Of a stretch of 27,647 nucleotides of DNA, positions 6,411-14,488 are shown piece after piece. The notes under the pieces are model-generated. The model made no database searches. It was given only the letters and a program-made list of their open reading frames with translations, and was not told the DNA's origin. The DNA is taken from positions 1 to 27,647 of the forward strand of contig CAZYMS010000018.1 in NCBI GenBank assembly GCA_964648985.1, given 5' to 3'. Position numbers and translations under genes: made by a program. Source of the DNA: JAEUSE01 sp964648985 (GTDB lineage: Bacteria > Patescibacteriota > Doudnabacteria > UBA920). Position 1 is the first letter of the stretch; each line of letters opens with the position of its first letter.

Positions 6411-6782
6411 ATGTATGTGAAGCGTTTACAAGGTAGGAAAGTGATTGTCGTAACTATTTTAAGTATCGTATTGCTCGCTGCGGGTTGTGGTAAGCAGCCG
6501 AGTGCCGAAAACGTCTCGCCCACTACGACGACTCCGACTACCTCAGCCACGTACACTATGGCTGAGGTGGGAGGCGCAAATACAACACAGAAGTGTTGGA
6601 CTACGATAGATGGTAACGTATATGATTTGACCACATGGATAAATCAGCATCCAGGCGGCAAGGCGAATATAGTCAAGCTCTGCGGAATTGATGGTGCTAA
6701 AGAGTTTGTTGCGCAGCATGGGGCGCAGCGGAAACCTGTACAGGAATTGGCGAGTTTGCTTATTGGAACTTTGAAGCAATAA
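6411..6782 (+). CDS. Lipoprotein with cytochrome b5-like heme-binding domain
   Basis: A 123-aa secreted lipoprotein. Basic N-terminus, hydrophobic stretch, then lipobox LLAAGC with the lipidated Cys26. A Thr/Ser/Pro linker (about 30-48) leads to a cytochrome b5-like domain: YTMAEV, CWTTIDGNVYDLTTW, and the heme-ligand motif HPGG at 80-83, with a second His at 103 (AQHG). Both axial histidines are thus plausible. Two extra cysteines (62, 91) could form a disulphide. It would sit on the outer face of the membrane and bind heme or another hydrophobic ligand; electron-transfer partners are not visible nearby. An AAGGAG SD lies 10 bp before the ATG, and a strong terminator follows at once, so the gene is monocistronic. 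Confidence 0.88.
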   Translation: MYVKRLQGRKVIVVTILSIVLLAAGCGKQPSAENVSPTTTTPTTSATYTMAEVGGANTTQKCWTTIDGNVYDLTTWINQHPGGKANIVKLCGIDGAKEFVAQHGAQRKPVQELASLLIGTLKQ

Positions 6783-6783
6783 A

Positions 6784-6822
6784 GTACAAAAATATCGAGA
6801 CTTTCTCGGTATTTTTTTGTAC
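6784..6822 (+). terminator. Intrinsic terminator after cytochrome b5-like gene
   Basis: Outer GTAC/GTAC and A5/T7 arms enclose CGAGA (6796-6800) / TCTCG (6804-6808). The T7 run (6812-6818) gives the U-tail. Confidence 0.8.
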
Positions 6823-6845
6823 GCGTGTGTGAGCAGGGTTTTAGT

Positions 6846-6881
6846 AAATATGTTAAAATATGAAGTCTTATTAACATATTT
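6846..6881. repeat. 11-bp inverted repeat just before the RND transporter start
   Basis: AAATATGTTAA (6846-6856) and TTAACATATTT (6871-6881) are perfect inverted repeats 14 bp apart, ending one base before the ATG at 6883. There is no SD in between. It may be an operator for a repressor of the pump or a hairpin hiding the start. Confidence 0.6.
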
Positions 6882-6882
6882 T

Positions 6883-9800
6883 ATGGAAGAAACTACACAA
6901 CAAGGCTGGAATTACCGCTTAGTTAACTACTTTTTGCACAACCGCCAGCTGGCTACATTGTGCTTAGTGCTTATTATTGTGGCGGGTATTTTTTCGTTTA
7001 CTCAACTGCGCGTGGAAGGGTTTCCTAAGGTTACCGTGCCCGTAGCTATTATTACCACGGTAGCCCCTGGGGCGGGACCTGAAACAGTGGCCACTACAGT
7101 TGCGGCACCAATAGAAAATGCAGTGCGTGACGCCAAAGGAGTCAAGGAAGTTAGCTCAGAGTCTCAGAGCGGGTTTGCTTCAGTACTGATTCAATTTGAT
7201 AGCGGCGTGGATATTAATACAGGTGTGCAAGAAGTTCGTACTAAGCTTTCCTCGGTAAGCTTGCCTGAAGGTATTCATACGCCTGAAGTATTCGTTCCAG
7301 AGACCAGTGGTGCCCCATTCGTAATAGCCGCAACTGGGAGTAAGCCGGTTGCAGAGCTGCTCGGACAGTCAGGAAAACTTAAAGATGCGCTTTACGCGGT
7401 TGACGGGGTTAAAAGTGTTGAACTTATTTCTAAAGCAAGCGAGAAACTGTATATAGAGGTATTCCCACAGTTTATGTCTCCTGCGGTTATAGACCAAATT
7501 ACCGCAAGTAATGTTGGTTTTCCACTCGGACAAGTAGAAGTAGCAGGGAGCCAAGCGCAGGTAGTCGCGAGTAAGTTCGCAGGGTCTATTGAAGATGTGA
7601 AGAATATCCCTATTACTATTACTCAGCCGGATGGCAAGAGCGCTATTTTTCGTTTAAAGGAGATTGCCAATGTATATACTGGAGTTGATTACGACAGCCA
7701 GATACACCGCATTGGTTTTAGGGACAGTGATGCATTTAAAATTCAATCCGCATTACTTTACGAAGTGCGCCTCACTCCAGCTACCGACCTGCTCGAAACG
7801 GACGAGCAGATTAAAGCGGCACTTACTCAACTTCAGAGCACCGATAGTACCATCCAGTATGTAGTTGTTATGGACGAAGCTGCAGAAGCGAACAAGCAGG
7901 TAAATGAAATAGTAGAAGCTGCTATAGGTGGCAAATGGGACTTTTTAGGTAATGCAAGCGGGCTCGGATATGTATTCGGCGGCATTTGGCTTTTAGTCAT
8001 AGCTATGTTTTTGTTCGTAGATTGGCGCAGCGCAATAATTTCTGCTTTGGCTATTCCACTTTCGTTCTTTTTTACATTTATCTTTTTGTATTTTGCAGGC
8101 ATACAGCTTAACACTATAGTTCTATTCTCTATGATACTGGTGCTGGGGCTTATTGTAGATCCGGCAATCGTAGTGCTGGAATCTATTAAGCGATATTTGG
8201 AAGTGGGATACAAGGGCTCATCCGCAGTGCTCAGGGCTATAGAAACAATTGGCGGCGGGGTATTTATGGCCGTATTTACTTCGTTCGTGGTATTTGTCCC
8301 ATTTGGTATAGTCTCAGGAACGTTTGGACAAATAATTAAATATATTCCGCTTACGGTAATACCTGCCTTGGTTGCCTCGTATTTTGTACCGCTTTTATTT
8401 TTAACTTGGTTTGCGTCGCGTTTCTTGCGCGCCAGCCATGTAGTAGAAACTCAAGACGAAAACGACCAAACATCACTATGGAAAGCGGCACAGTGGTTCA
8501 TTCGTGCCAATCGTTACATTCTTCGCCATTGGTTGCTTAAGATAACCATAATCATATTGGGTTTGGTTATTCCAATTGGTGTATCTGCGTTGCTATTTGG
8601 TTCAGGAAAAGTACAACAAGTACAATTCGCAAAACCAGACGACGTAGAGTTCTTGACCATACACGTACCGCTCAAGGGTAGTCCGAATCAGGCTCAGCTG
8701 CTAGAACAGAATAAAAAATTGGAAGAGGTCTTGGGCGGACAGGCGCGGTACATAAAATCTTATTTTTATGGGTCTCTTGACGGGAGTGGTGGCAATGGCT
8801 CGCTTTCGGTCGTAGTAAGTTTGGTTCCCCATACGGACCGTGATAAAAATAGTGGAGAAATTTCAGATAGCGTGGAGCGCGAACTACAAAGTTTCTATGG
8901 AGATAAAGTAACCGTGGGAGAGCTGGGCGCCGGTCCGCCCGAACTAAGTTATCCTGTATCGGTGGAGATTTTTGAAAGTGACAATCAGAAGCTGCTCGAT
9001 GCGAGCAGAAAAATTGCCGATGAGTTGCATACGTATTCAGAAGTATCCGCAGTGAGTTTTTATGGAGAAGAAACTACTCAGGATATAACTATTGCTATTA
9101 AAGCTGACGAAGCAGCACAGGCTGGTCTTACAGCACCGAGTCTTTACGGTCAACTCGCTAGTATTCTTGGCGAGCGTACTTTGTTTGTACTTGGTGAAAC
9201 AGATGTTGTTATTCGCAGTCCAGAAAATGTGAAGCCTCGTAGTGTAGCAGATATAAGTCAGCTTACTGTGTTTGGTGGTCGTGGTCCGGTTAGTCTAGGA
9301 AGTGTGGCAGAAGTTAAACAAATTACCAGCGCAAGCCAAATACGTAAACTCAATGGTCAGCGGTATGCTACTGTGTCTGCACGAGTAACGGACCAGCGGG
9401 ATGCAATTGCTGTGCAACGCAAAATAGACCAGTGGTCCAAAGACAACGCAGAGAAGCTTGGTGTATCGCAAAAAGCGTTTGATAACCCTGCATCGCAAGA
9501 TGAGTTTGAAAAGTCATTCCAGCAACTATTTCTTGCCATAGTCCTATCTATTCTTATTACGTATATAGTTTTTGTACTGTTCTTCCGCTCATTTATTCAG
9601 CCGCTTATTATTCTCTTCTCTATTCCGTTGTTGTTCGTTGGTGCATTTCCTGCGCTCTATGCATTTGCACGAGGCCAGTTAGGTTTTCTGGAAGTACTTG
9701 GTGTAATTATGGTTATAGGTATTGTAGAGAATGTGGGTATATTTCTTATAGATTTTGCGAACCGCAAAGTCGCAGAGGGGATGGATAAAAACGAGGCCAT

Positions 9801-10020
9801 AGCACTAAGTTCCGGTATACGCCTCCGCCCAGTAGTCCTTACGAAACTCACTGCGCTTGCAGGGCTCTTACCGTTGGCAGTATTTGCCCCATTTTGGCGT
9901 GGCCTTGCAGTAGTGGTTATTGCAGGTATTTTAAGCTCAGGCATTTTGAGCTTATTTACCACCCCGGTCTTGTACTCATGGTTTACGCGCACACGAAAAG
10001 TCCGAGTTGAAATGGAGTAG
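6883..10020 (+). CDS. RND-family efflux transporter, AcrB-like
   Basis: A 1045-aa full-length RND permease with two TM-loop repeats. Seen: N-terminal TM1 (LATLCLVLIIVAGIFSFTQL), first exoplasmic loop with the GVKEVSSESQSG and FDSGVDINTGVQEVRTKL porter-domain blocks, TM2-6, second TM7 and loop, and TM8-12. In TM4 the usual Asp-Asp proton relay is D426-P427 (GLIVDPAIVVLE); in TM10 the position of the AcrB Lys940 appears to be Asn950, after Glu949 (GIVENVGIFLIDFAN). Coupling may therefore differ. No adaptor or outer-membrane channel is adjacent, as expected if the organism lacks a classical outer membrane. I use ATG 6883; the upstream in-frame TTG (6817) lies inside a terminator. An 11-bp inverted repeat abuts the start. 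Confidence 0.9.
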   Translation: MEETTQQGWNYRLVNYFLHNRQLATLCLVLIIVAGIFSFTQLRVEGFPKVTVPVAIITTVAPGAGPETVATTVAAPIENAVRDAKGVKEVSSESQSGFASVLIQFDSGVDINTGVQEVRTKLSSVSLPEGIHTPEVFVPETSGAPFVIAATGSKPVAELLGQSGKLKDALYAVDGVKSVELISKASEKLYIEVFPQFMSPAVIDQITASNVGFPLGQVEVAGSQAQVVASKFAGSIEDVKNIPITITQPDGKSAIFRLKEIANVYTGVDYDSQIHRIGFRDSDAFKIQSALLYEVRLTPATDLLETDEQIKAALTQLQSTDSTIQYVVVMDEAAEANKQVNEIVEAAIGGKWDFLGNASGLGYVFGGIWLLVIAMFLFVDWRSAIISALAIPLSFFFTFIFLYFAGIQLNTIVLFSMILVLGLIVDPAIVVLESIKRYLEVGYKGSSAVLRAIETIGGGVFMAVFTSFVVFVPFGIVSGTFGQIIKYIPLTVIPALVASYFVPLLFLTWFASRFLRASHVVETQDENDQTSLWKAAQWFIRANRYILRHWLLKITIIILGLVIPIGVSALLFGSGKVQQVQFAKPDDVEFLTIHVPLKGSPNQAQLLEQNKKLEEVLGGQARYIKSYFYGSLDGSGGNGSLSVVVSLVPHTDRDKNSGEISDSVERELQSFYGDKVTVGELGAGPPELSYPVSVEIFESDNQKLLDASRKIADELHTYSEVSAVSFYGEETTQDITIAIKADEAAQAGLTAPSLYGQLASILGERTLFVLGETDVVIRSPENVKPRSVADISQLTVFGGRGPVSLGSVAEVKQITSASQIRKLNGQRYATVSARVTDQRDAIAVQRKIDQWSKDNAEKLGVSQKAFDNPASQDEFEKSFQQLFLAIVLSILITYIVFVLFFRSFIQPLIILFSIPLLFVGAFPALYAFARGQLGFLEVLGVIMVIGIVENVGIFLIDFANRKVAEGMDKNEAIALSSGIRLRPVVLTKLTALAGLLPLAVFAPFWRGLAVVVIAGILSSGILSLFTTPVLYSWFTRTRKVRVEME

Positions 10021-10091
10021 CTATGGGCCGCATTTGTTCTCCCACTAAGAGGGGAACCCGACAGGACATCTAAATTACTAACCCATATCCT

Positions 10092-10748
10092 ATGAAAAGA
10101 ATTATTCGCGTTATTATCATACTCATCCTTCTCGCAGCAGCGGCTTTTGCTGTGGCAGTAATTGTGCAAAAGAATAAAGACAAAAAAAATAAAACCACGG
10201 ATCAAGTATCGGTAATTGTGCAAGATCCAGCTGCAAGTCAGCCGGGCCAGCACCCAAATGCAGCCGTACCGTCTGCGGAGCCAAGTACGCCCACTCCTGC
10301 TCCAGCTGTAGTGCCACCAAACGAGCCTGTTGCAGGGCCGGCTCCAGTTGTAGATATGCCGCCCACTGTAATGCCAGCTCCAAAGCCAGCTTCCAGTGGT
10401 AACATACTATATAAAAGTGCAAATGGAATACGGGTGACCATACCAGCAAGCTGGCACCCACAAGAAGAAATGCGTGACAGCAAAACGTACACTGTCTTTT
10501 ATAATATACAAAATGAGGTAGTTGCCTCCATAGAGTCATATGTGGATTTCGGTAACACCCTGGAACTCATAGAACAACAGCTCAGGTCAAGTCCGGTGGT
10601 TTATAATATACAAAGAATATACATTTCTTCGTTCTCCGCGTTGCAATATGAAACCCCTCAGGGCCGCATGGTTGCTTTGGTACACAACAACACAACGTAC
10701 TATATTTCCGGTCAGCTCGCGCAAGATCCTGCGAAAGTTTCGTTTTAG
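10092..10748 (+). CDS. Membrane-anchored protein with Pro/Ala-rich linker
   Basis: A 218-aa protein of unknown function. A basic start (MKRIIRV) and one TM helix (about 7-25) are followed by a charged KNKDKKNK stretch, a Pro/Ala-rich linker (about 48-98) and a compact C-terminal domain (about 100-218) beginning ILYKSANGIRVTIPASW, a strand pattern seen in PsbP-like and similar beta-rich surface domains (weak inference). It would face outward. It starts 71 bp after the RND gene; between them is only a GTTCTCC/GGGGAAC hairpin (10036-10057) without a T run, so co-transcription is likely. It may assist the transporter, but nothing in the sequence proves this. No SD is visible. Confidence 0.75.
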   Translation: MKRIIRVIIILILLAAAAFAVAVIVQKNKDKKNKTTDQVSVIVQDPAASQPGQHPNAAVPSAEPSTPTPAPAVVPPNEPVAGPAPVVDMPPTVMPAPKPASSGNILYKSANGIRVTIPASWHPQEEMRDSKTYTVFYNIQNEVVASIESYVDFGNTLELIEQQLRSSPVVYNIQRIYISSFSALQYETPQGRMVALVHNNTTYYISGQLAQDPAKVSF

Positions 10749-10766
10749 TCCAGTCGAATTATTATG

Positions 10767-10804
10767 TACACTGCCTCACATGCGTACGCGTGTGAGGCAG
10801 TGTA
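10767..10804. terminator. 14-bp perfect hairpin terminator
   Basis: TACACTGCCTCACA (10767-10780) pairs with 10791-10804, loop TGCGTACGCG. The following T run is weak (TTGTATATGTTTT). It separates the convergent 10092 (+) and 10858 (-) genes. Confidence 0.7.
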
Positions 10805-10857
10805 TTGTATATGTTTTGGATTTGTAATACCCAGAACGCTATATGTATGGTTCACTT

Positions 10858-11397
10858 CTAGCCGAAAAATTCTATGCGGCCACCAAGAGGGATGCCGCGT
10901 ATGCTAGCGCCTGCGGGGTCTACAGCTATTTGACCACTCGGTACCGTTACCTGTAAGTATTGGTGAATAAAAAAGTTAAAGAATACACACGTGGGCCGTA
11001 TGTCTGTGGGTTTAAAAAACTTACTCCCAGCAAGTAGTAAAAATAGTATATAGTTCTGGGTATTGCAATGCGCATAGCCGGGCTGGTGCCAGATTGCAGA
11101 TATATCTGTACGAAATGCGAGTGGAGCATAACGCACCGTAGCGAACCTTCCCGCGTGCCAGCGGGATACAACAAAGTTGTATGCAGATGTAAGATACGCC
11201 TCAGGAGTTTCGGCGTTGCGTTCTAGTTCTGTAATTGCATCTATTACTTCCTGCGGTAGGTGGTGTGGCAAAGAAAACCGGCCAAAACCCATGAACGGGG
11301 TTATGAGTCGTAATATAAAAAATATAAGCAAAAAGTAGAATGCAATAACGCCAACAACTATATATAAAATAAGCATAAAGATGATACGCTGCGACAA
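10858..11397 (-). CDS. Membrane-anchored transglutaminase-like protein
   Basis: A 179-aa protein with one long N-terminal TM segment (about 5-33) and a transglutaminase-like fold: Cys111 at the start of the helix HCNTQNYILFLLLAG, His145 (FFIHQYLQVTV) and Asp160 (IAVDPAG) give the Cys-His-Asp triad in the right order and context. Such domains act as cysteine peptidases or crosslinkers; this one would face outward at the envelope. The open frame begins with TTG at 11397; an ATG eight codons in (11376) is an alternative, and neither has an SD. It follows the penicillin-binding-like gene after 63 bp on the same strand with no terminator between, so the two may form an operon for peptidoglycan or surface-protein processing. 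Function is inferred from motifs only. Confidence 0.65.
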   Translation of the reverse strand: MSQRIIFMLILYIVVGVIAFYFLLIFFILRLITPFMGFGRFSLPHHLPQEVIDAITELERNAETPEAYLTSAYNFVVSRWHAGRFATVRYAPLAFRTDISAIWHQPGYAHCNTQNYILFLLLAGSKFFKPTDIRPTCVFFNFFIHQYLQVTVPSGQIAVDPAGASIRGIPLGGRIEFFG

Positions 11398-11460
11398 ACG
11401 CAGGAGTAAAAGACATGCAATGCGGATAAGTTACAACTTACGTGGGCAGGTGTGAGTATT

Positions 11461-12498
11461 TTATTTTTGGCCAGCTTTTATATTTGAAACTACCCGGAAC
11501 ACTTCTGATGAAATATCTCGTGCAACCGCCTGCTGGTCTTCTAGGTTGTTTCCTTTTGTCATGACACACAGAAAGTAGGGTTTGCCAGGGTAATATATTA
11601 TTCCGCAATCATGAAATTCTTGACCGGTGCGGACTCCGTTTTCTTCAACGACTCGTTCACCAAACTTGTGACTAACCAGTGTGTTCGGTGGTGTGCCTGC
11701 AACAATGCCATTTTTGAAGTTTGTTTCTGAGAGCGTACGCAGGACTTCCTCGGAACTTTTTCTATCGAGGTATGACGCATTGTACAAAACCAAGAAAAAT
11801 TTGCTATCTTCCTGGGGTGATAAATAATCGCTCAGAGCAATATCCGTTTTGGAGTCGGGCAAAGGGGTGTCTAGATCTTTGAAAACGGTGGGGAGGGCAT
11901 CTTTGCGAAATTCATACAAGAGTTCCAGTGCGTTGTTATCTGAGTTTGTTATCATTTCATGCAACAATTCTTTTACAGCATAGGTGTTGCCCGGTTGTAT
12001 GTTGCCACGCTCCCCAAGGTTCTTGAGGTCGTTTAAGTTAGTTCCGCTAAATATAATCTTTTCATCAAACAGCGTAGGTTCGGTCTCTAGTAATTTATAG
12101 TAGGAAATGATCATAGGTACCTTCAACAGGCTTGCGGGTACAAATTTATCACTTTCGTTCAGACCAGTCCACGCGGAGTTAGTGAGGTCACGGAAATATA
12201 CCCCAGTACTTATGTTGTGGTGCTTGTTGAGTATGCCGTTTGCCGCACTTTGGATGTCATCTAAATACGGGTATTGCTGGGCACTTTCTTCTTTTGAGTC
12301 GTACTCACTATTTAGGAGTGGTTTAATAAATGTGTAGGTGGTGTTGTTTTGGCGAATGTTTGCCAAGTTTGTTTTTTGTACGGTACGAGTAGTGGGTCTT
12401 TGGTAGCGGTGGTGAACAAAGCAAAATACAGCAATTCCGCCCAGGGCGCAGCCTGTGAGGATATAGAGTAAAGGAGCGAGTACTCTATGACGATGCAT
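11461..12498 (-). CDS. Class A beta-lactamase-like / penicillin-binding serine hydrolase
   Basis: A 345-aa membrane-anchored serine hydrolase of the beta-lactamase-2/PBP superfamily. One N-terminal TM (about 8-28), a linker of about 60 residues, then the catalytic domain. The three motifs are in order: SxxK as PASLLK (Ser123, Lys126), SDN as NSDNNA (Ser186-Asp187-Asn188), and the KTG box as HKFG (277-280), with Phe in place of Thr. A class A Glu166 equivalent is not evident, so a D,D-peptidase or similar role at the outer face is more likely than beta-lactam resistance. A -10 box TATACT ends 6 bp before the ATG, implying a leaderless transcript. Downstream partner: the transglutaminase-like gene. 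Confidence 0.82.
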   Translation of the reverse strand: MHRHRVLAPLLYILTGCALGGIAVFCFVHHRYQRPTTRTVQKTNLANIRQNNTTYTFIKPLLNSEYDSKEESAQQYPYLDDIQSAANGILNKHHNISTGVYFRDLTNSAWTGLNESDKFVPASLLKVPMIISYYKLLETEPTLFDEKIIFSGTNLNDLKNLGERGNIQPGNTYAVKELLHEMITNSDNNALELLYEFRKDALPTVFKDLDTPLPDSKTDIALSDYLSPQEDSKFFLVLYNASYLDRKSSEEVLRTLSETNFKNGIVAGTPPNTLVSHKFGERVVEENGVRTGQEFHDCGIIYYPGKPYFLCVMTKGNNLEDQQAVARDISSEVFRVVSNIKAGQK

Positions 12499-12504
12499 GT
12501 TTAT

Positions 12505-12510
12505 AGTATA
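12505..12510 (-). promoter_or_regulatory. -10 box TATACT, leaderless start
   Basis: On the minus strand TATACT lies 6 bp before the ATG at 12498, so the transcript would begin at or next to the start codon. No clear -35 box was found. Confidence 0.4.
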
Positions 12511-12600
12511 GCGCAGTTATGTTTGAACAGTCGTACGGCACAGTAAACCCCGCAATACCGTGGTCCAGCATTGCAGGGCGTCGTAATTTATTTGGGGGGC

Positions 12601-12747
12601 TTATATAGCTTTTTTCCCAGTAAGAAAATGTACAATAGCTAAAATGATAGCTACGACGAGGGTTATATGTACAAAGCTGCCAAGTACATGGAATGAGAAG
12701 CCGGCAATCCACAGAATAAATAATATGAGGGCGAATGTTCCAAGCAT
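12601..12747 (-). CDS. Lmo0937-type small membrane protein (48 aa)
   Basis: A 48-codon ORF from ATG at 12747 to TAA at 12603-12601. Two hydrophobic helices (MLGTFALILFILWIAGF and FVHITLVVAIILAIVHFL) flank a short turn, followed by GKKAI. This matches the pattern of the Lmo0937/DUF5670 family, which typically reads MLWxIAxIxLxLWxxG...H.LLxIAxxxxLxxxxxG. The role of that family is unknown; members are often stress-linked. No SD; the upstream DNA is TA-rich (TATATATTAAAACTATATA). It stands alone between the PBP-like gene and the terminator at 12832-12857. The 100 bp beyond its stop (12499-12600) show nothing else. Confidence 0.75.
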   Translation of the reverse strand: MLGTFALILFILWIAGFSFHVLGSFVHITLVVAIILAIVHFLTGKKAI

Positions 12748-12831
12748 GGATATATAGTTTTAATATATAGTTGTATACCCATACTAGGATAAATCCCTGA
12801 AAACAATATGAAATCTTTTTAATGGTTCTTT

Positions 12832-12857
12832 AAAAAACACCAGTATACACTGGTGTT
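12832..12857 (-). terminator. Intrinsic terminator of Zn-ribbon gene
   Basis: AACACCAGT (12836-12844) pairs with ACTGGTGTT (12849-12857), loop ATAC. On the minus strand it is followed by a run of T (A5-6 at 12832-12837). Confidence 0.8.
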
Positions 12858-12877
12858 AAATTTACCGTTTCTCGAGG

Positions 12878-13528
12878 TTATTTTTTCTTCGCAGCTACTT
12901 TTTTCTTGGCCGCTGGTTTAGCTGCTTCTTTTTTGGTAGCAGAGGCTACGGGATTGGCGGCTTTTTTAGTATTAGTTTTGCTTGCGACTACCGGAGCTGT
13001 TTTTACCTCAGGTGCGGGAGTTTTTTCCACAATCGCTGACTTCGGTGTTGTAGGGGCTACAGCTGTTGTTTTTGCCTGCGGACCGTGCTGAATCATATTC
13101 AAAAGTTTGTCTACTTTTGAGTTAAGCAAATCCAAGCCTTTCTTAAGATCGTCTATGCGTTTGTCTTCTACTGCGGGGGATGAGGTATGCTTTTGTGGAG
13201 CGGGGGCGCCAAATGAAAAACTGTCGGTTCGTTCGGAGCGGCGAGCTGAGCTATCGCTTGGAGCGTAGCCATCACGTTTTGCGCTGAAACAATTGTCACA
13301 GTACACCGGTTTACTGCCGTTTGGTTTAAATGGTACTTGGCACTGATTGCCGCACTCGTCACAGGTAGCGGTAAACATTTCTGAACGGCGTTCATCGCGG
13401 TCGCGACCACCACCAAATGAAGGTCTACCACCAAAACTTGGGCGCCCACCTGCGCGCCTGTCTCCGCCAAACCCACCCCTACCTTTATTACCGCCAAAAC
13501 CGCCACCTGGTCTCTTAAAATCACCCAT
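12878..13528 (-). CDS. RGG-repeat / CxxC zinc-ribbon protein with Lys-Ala tail
   Basis: A 216-aa protein in four parts. (1) A Gly/Arg-rich N-terminus (1-45) with FGG, RGG and RPSFGG repeats, typical of disordered RNA-binding tails. (2) A zinc ribbon: C56xxC59 (TCDECG), an extra C63, and C77xxC80 (YCDNCF) separated by QVPFKPNGSKP. (3) A predicted coiled coil (about 120-147, IDDLKKGLDLLNSKVDKLL). (4) A Lys/Ala/Pro-rich histone H1-like tail (about 150-216) ending KKKVAAKKK. Proteins with this ribbon recur in Patescibacteria, from memory, but have no known function. The composition suggests nucleic-acid binding, perhaps RNA. It has its own terminator. No SD is visible before the ATG. Confidence 0.8.
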   Translation of the reverse strand: MGDFKRPGGGFGGNKGRGGFGGDRRAGGRPSFGGRPSFGGGRDRDERRSEMFTATCDECGNQCQVPFKPNGSKPVYCDNCFSAKRDGYAPSDSSARRSERTDSFSFGAPAPQKHTSSPAVEDKRIDDLKKGLDLLNSKVDKLLNMIQHGPQAKTTAVAPTTPKSAIVEKTPAPEVKTAPVVASKTNTKKAANPVASATKKEAAKPAAKKKVAAKKK

Positions 13529-13889
13529 AATGCTTTATGTTGTTATTAATTAGAGTATTAAAGGCAAATCGCTCATGCAATTGCTGTTTATACCTATAGT
13601 GTACACGTTTTTGCCGTACTGGTATATGCCCGTAGAGTACATTATTGCCTTGGTTTCAAACTGAAGTTGTTGGACTAAGATTTAAAATATTCCTAATACC
13701 ACAGTTCCTGAGATGAGAAAATATATAGGTAAAAATAGTGTTTTAAAACCTGTACAACAACATGACCCAGCTATATACAGCAAGCGATCTAATAAGTGTA
13801 AGGCTACGGGGGATATAGGTGGGGAATAGAATAGTCAATGAGTCGTAGTCGTCTGTGGTTAAAAGGGTAGTTATACATACTCAAAAAGG
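13529..13889. other. Gene-poor intergenic stretch
   Basis: About 360 bp without a supportable gene. No long ORF with an SD, no clear promoter pair and no strong repeat was found. It presumably holds the promoter of the Zn-ribbon gene near its left end; the best boxes I saw (TTGCAT with TACTCT on the minus strand) are poor. Confidence 0.5.
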
Positions 13890-13931
13890 CAAAAATAAAG
13901 ACGCCGTACCTTACGAATAAGGTGTGGCGCC
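13890..13931 (-). terminator. Intrinsic terminator of small tail-anchored gene
   Basis: A 14-position stem (13900-13913 with 13918-13931, loop CGAA) with one mismatch and two positions that form wobble pairs only in the plus-strand transcript. The minus-strand U-tail derives from AAAAATAAA at 13891-13899. Confidence 0.7.
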
Positions 13932-13942
13932 GTTTGTGGGTA

Positions 13943-14242
13943 TTAGTGGGTACACAGCCAGATCAGTATACCCAAAAAAATAAATGCAAGGAATAACTCC
14001 CAGAGAGGAAACGAAAAGGACTGGGTAGTGAGAGGTTCTACCGATTCAAGCGCCCTCCACGGGACGCATCTATTTCCAAAGTATATCCCCTTGTCCGTGA
14101 CTCCGTCCACGGCTACAAAGGCTCCTGGCGTATACTTTTCTCCCCCTATGTAGAGTTTACGGCCATTTTTGGGCTGCATTGCTATAAAACTCTTGCTTTT
14201 CAAGCACCGCAACGCAATTTTTTGCATTTCGCTTTTTTCCAT
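13943..14242 (-). CDS. Hypothetical tail-anchored protein (99 aa)
   Basis: A 99-aa protein I do not recognise. A soluble, basic N-terminal part (MEKSEMQKIALRCLKSKSF..) with short beta-like blocks (KLYIGGEKYTPGAFVAVDG, GIYFGNRCVPWRAL) ends in one C-terminal TM helix (about 78-97), so it is probably tail-anchored with the N-terminus inside. It has one of the strongest SD sites in the window: AAAGGAGGACTT directly before ATG, nearly the same as the signal of the synthetase-like gene at 17376. It is flanked by terminators on both sides and is thus a single-gene unit. Confidence 0.7.
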   Translation of the reverse strand: MEKSEMQKIALRCLKSKSFIAMQPKNGRKLYIGGEKYTPGAFVAVDGVTDKGIYFGNRCVPWRALESVEPLTTQSFSFPLWELFLAFIFLGILIWLCTH

Positions 14243-14405
14243 AAGTCCTCCTTTCTGTGTTGTTGTTTTAATGGAAAATTATATAGTAATATCCTAGTCT
14301 CGTCGAGGGCTTGCGCAGTTAACACCAAACGTTGATATTTGGTATGGCTTACTTACGCATTCCTGTACACAAAGGTGCTCATTGTAGGGGGGTGTTGTTG
14401 GGTGA

Positions 14406-14437
14406 ATTAAAAACACGACATAGGTCGTGTTTTTAAT
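14406..14437 (-). terminator. 14-bp perfect terminator of HExxH gene
   Basis: Stem 14406-14419 / 14424-14437 (ATTAAAAACACGAC and complement), loop ATAG. On the minus strand the 3' arm ends GTGTTTTTAAT. Confidence 0.8.
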
Positions 14438-14488
14438 GGGGTCAGTATGTGAATATGGTTCGGATGTATTTTGCGAAAGCAGAATTAA

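Noticed and set aside
6817..6882. TTG start at 6817 for the RND transporter
   Set aside because: It lies in the T run of the upstream terminator and adds 22 residues without similarity; ATG 6883 is the first sensible start.
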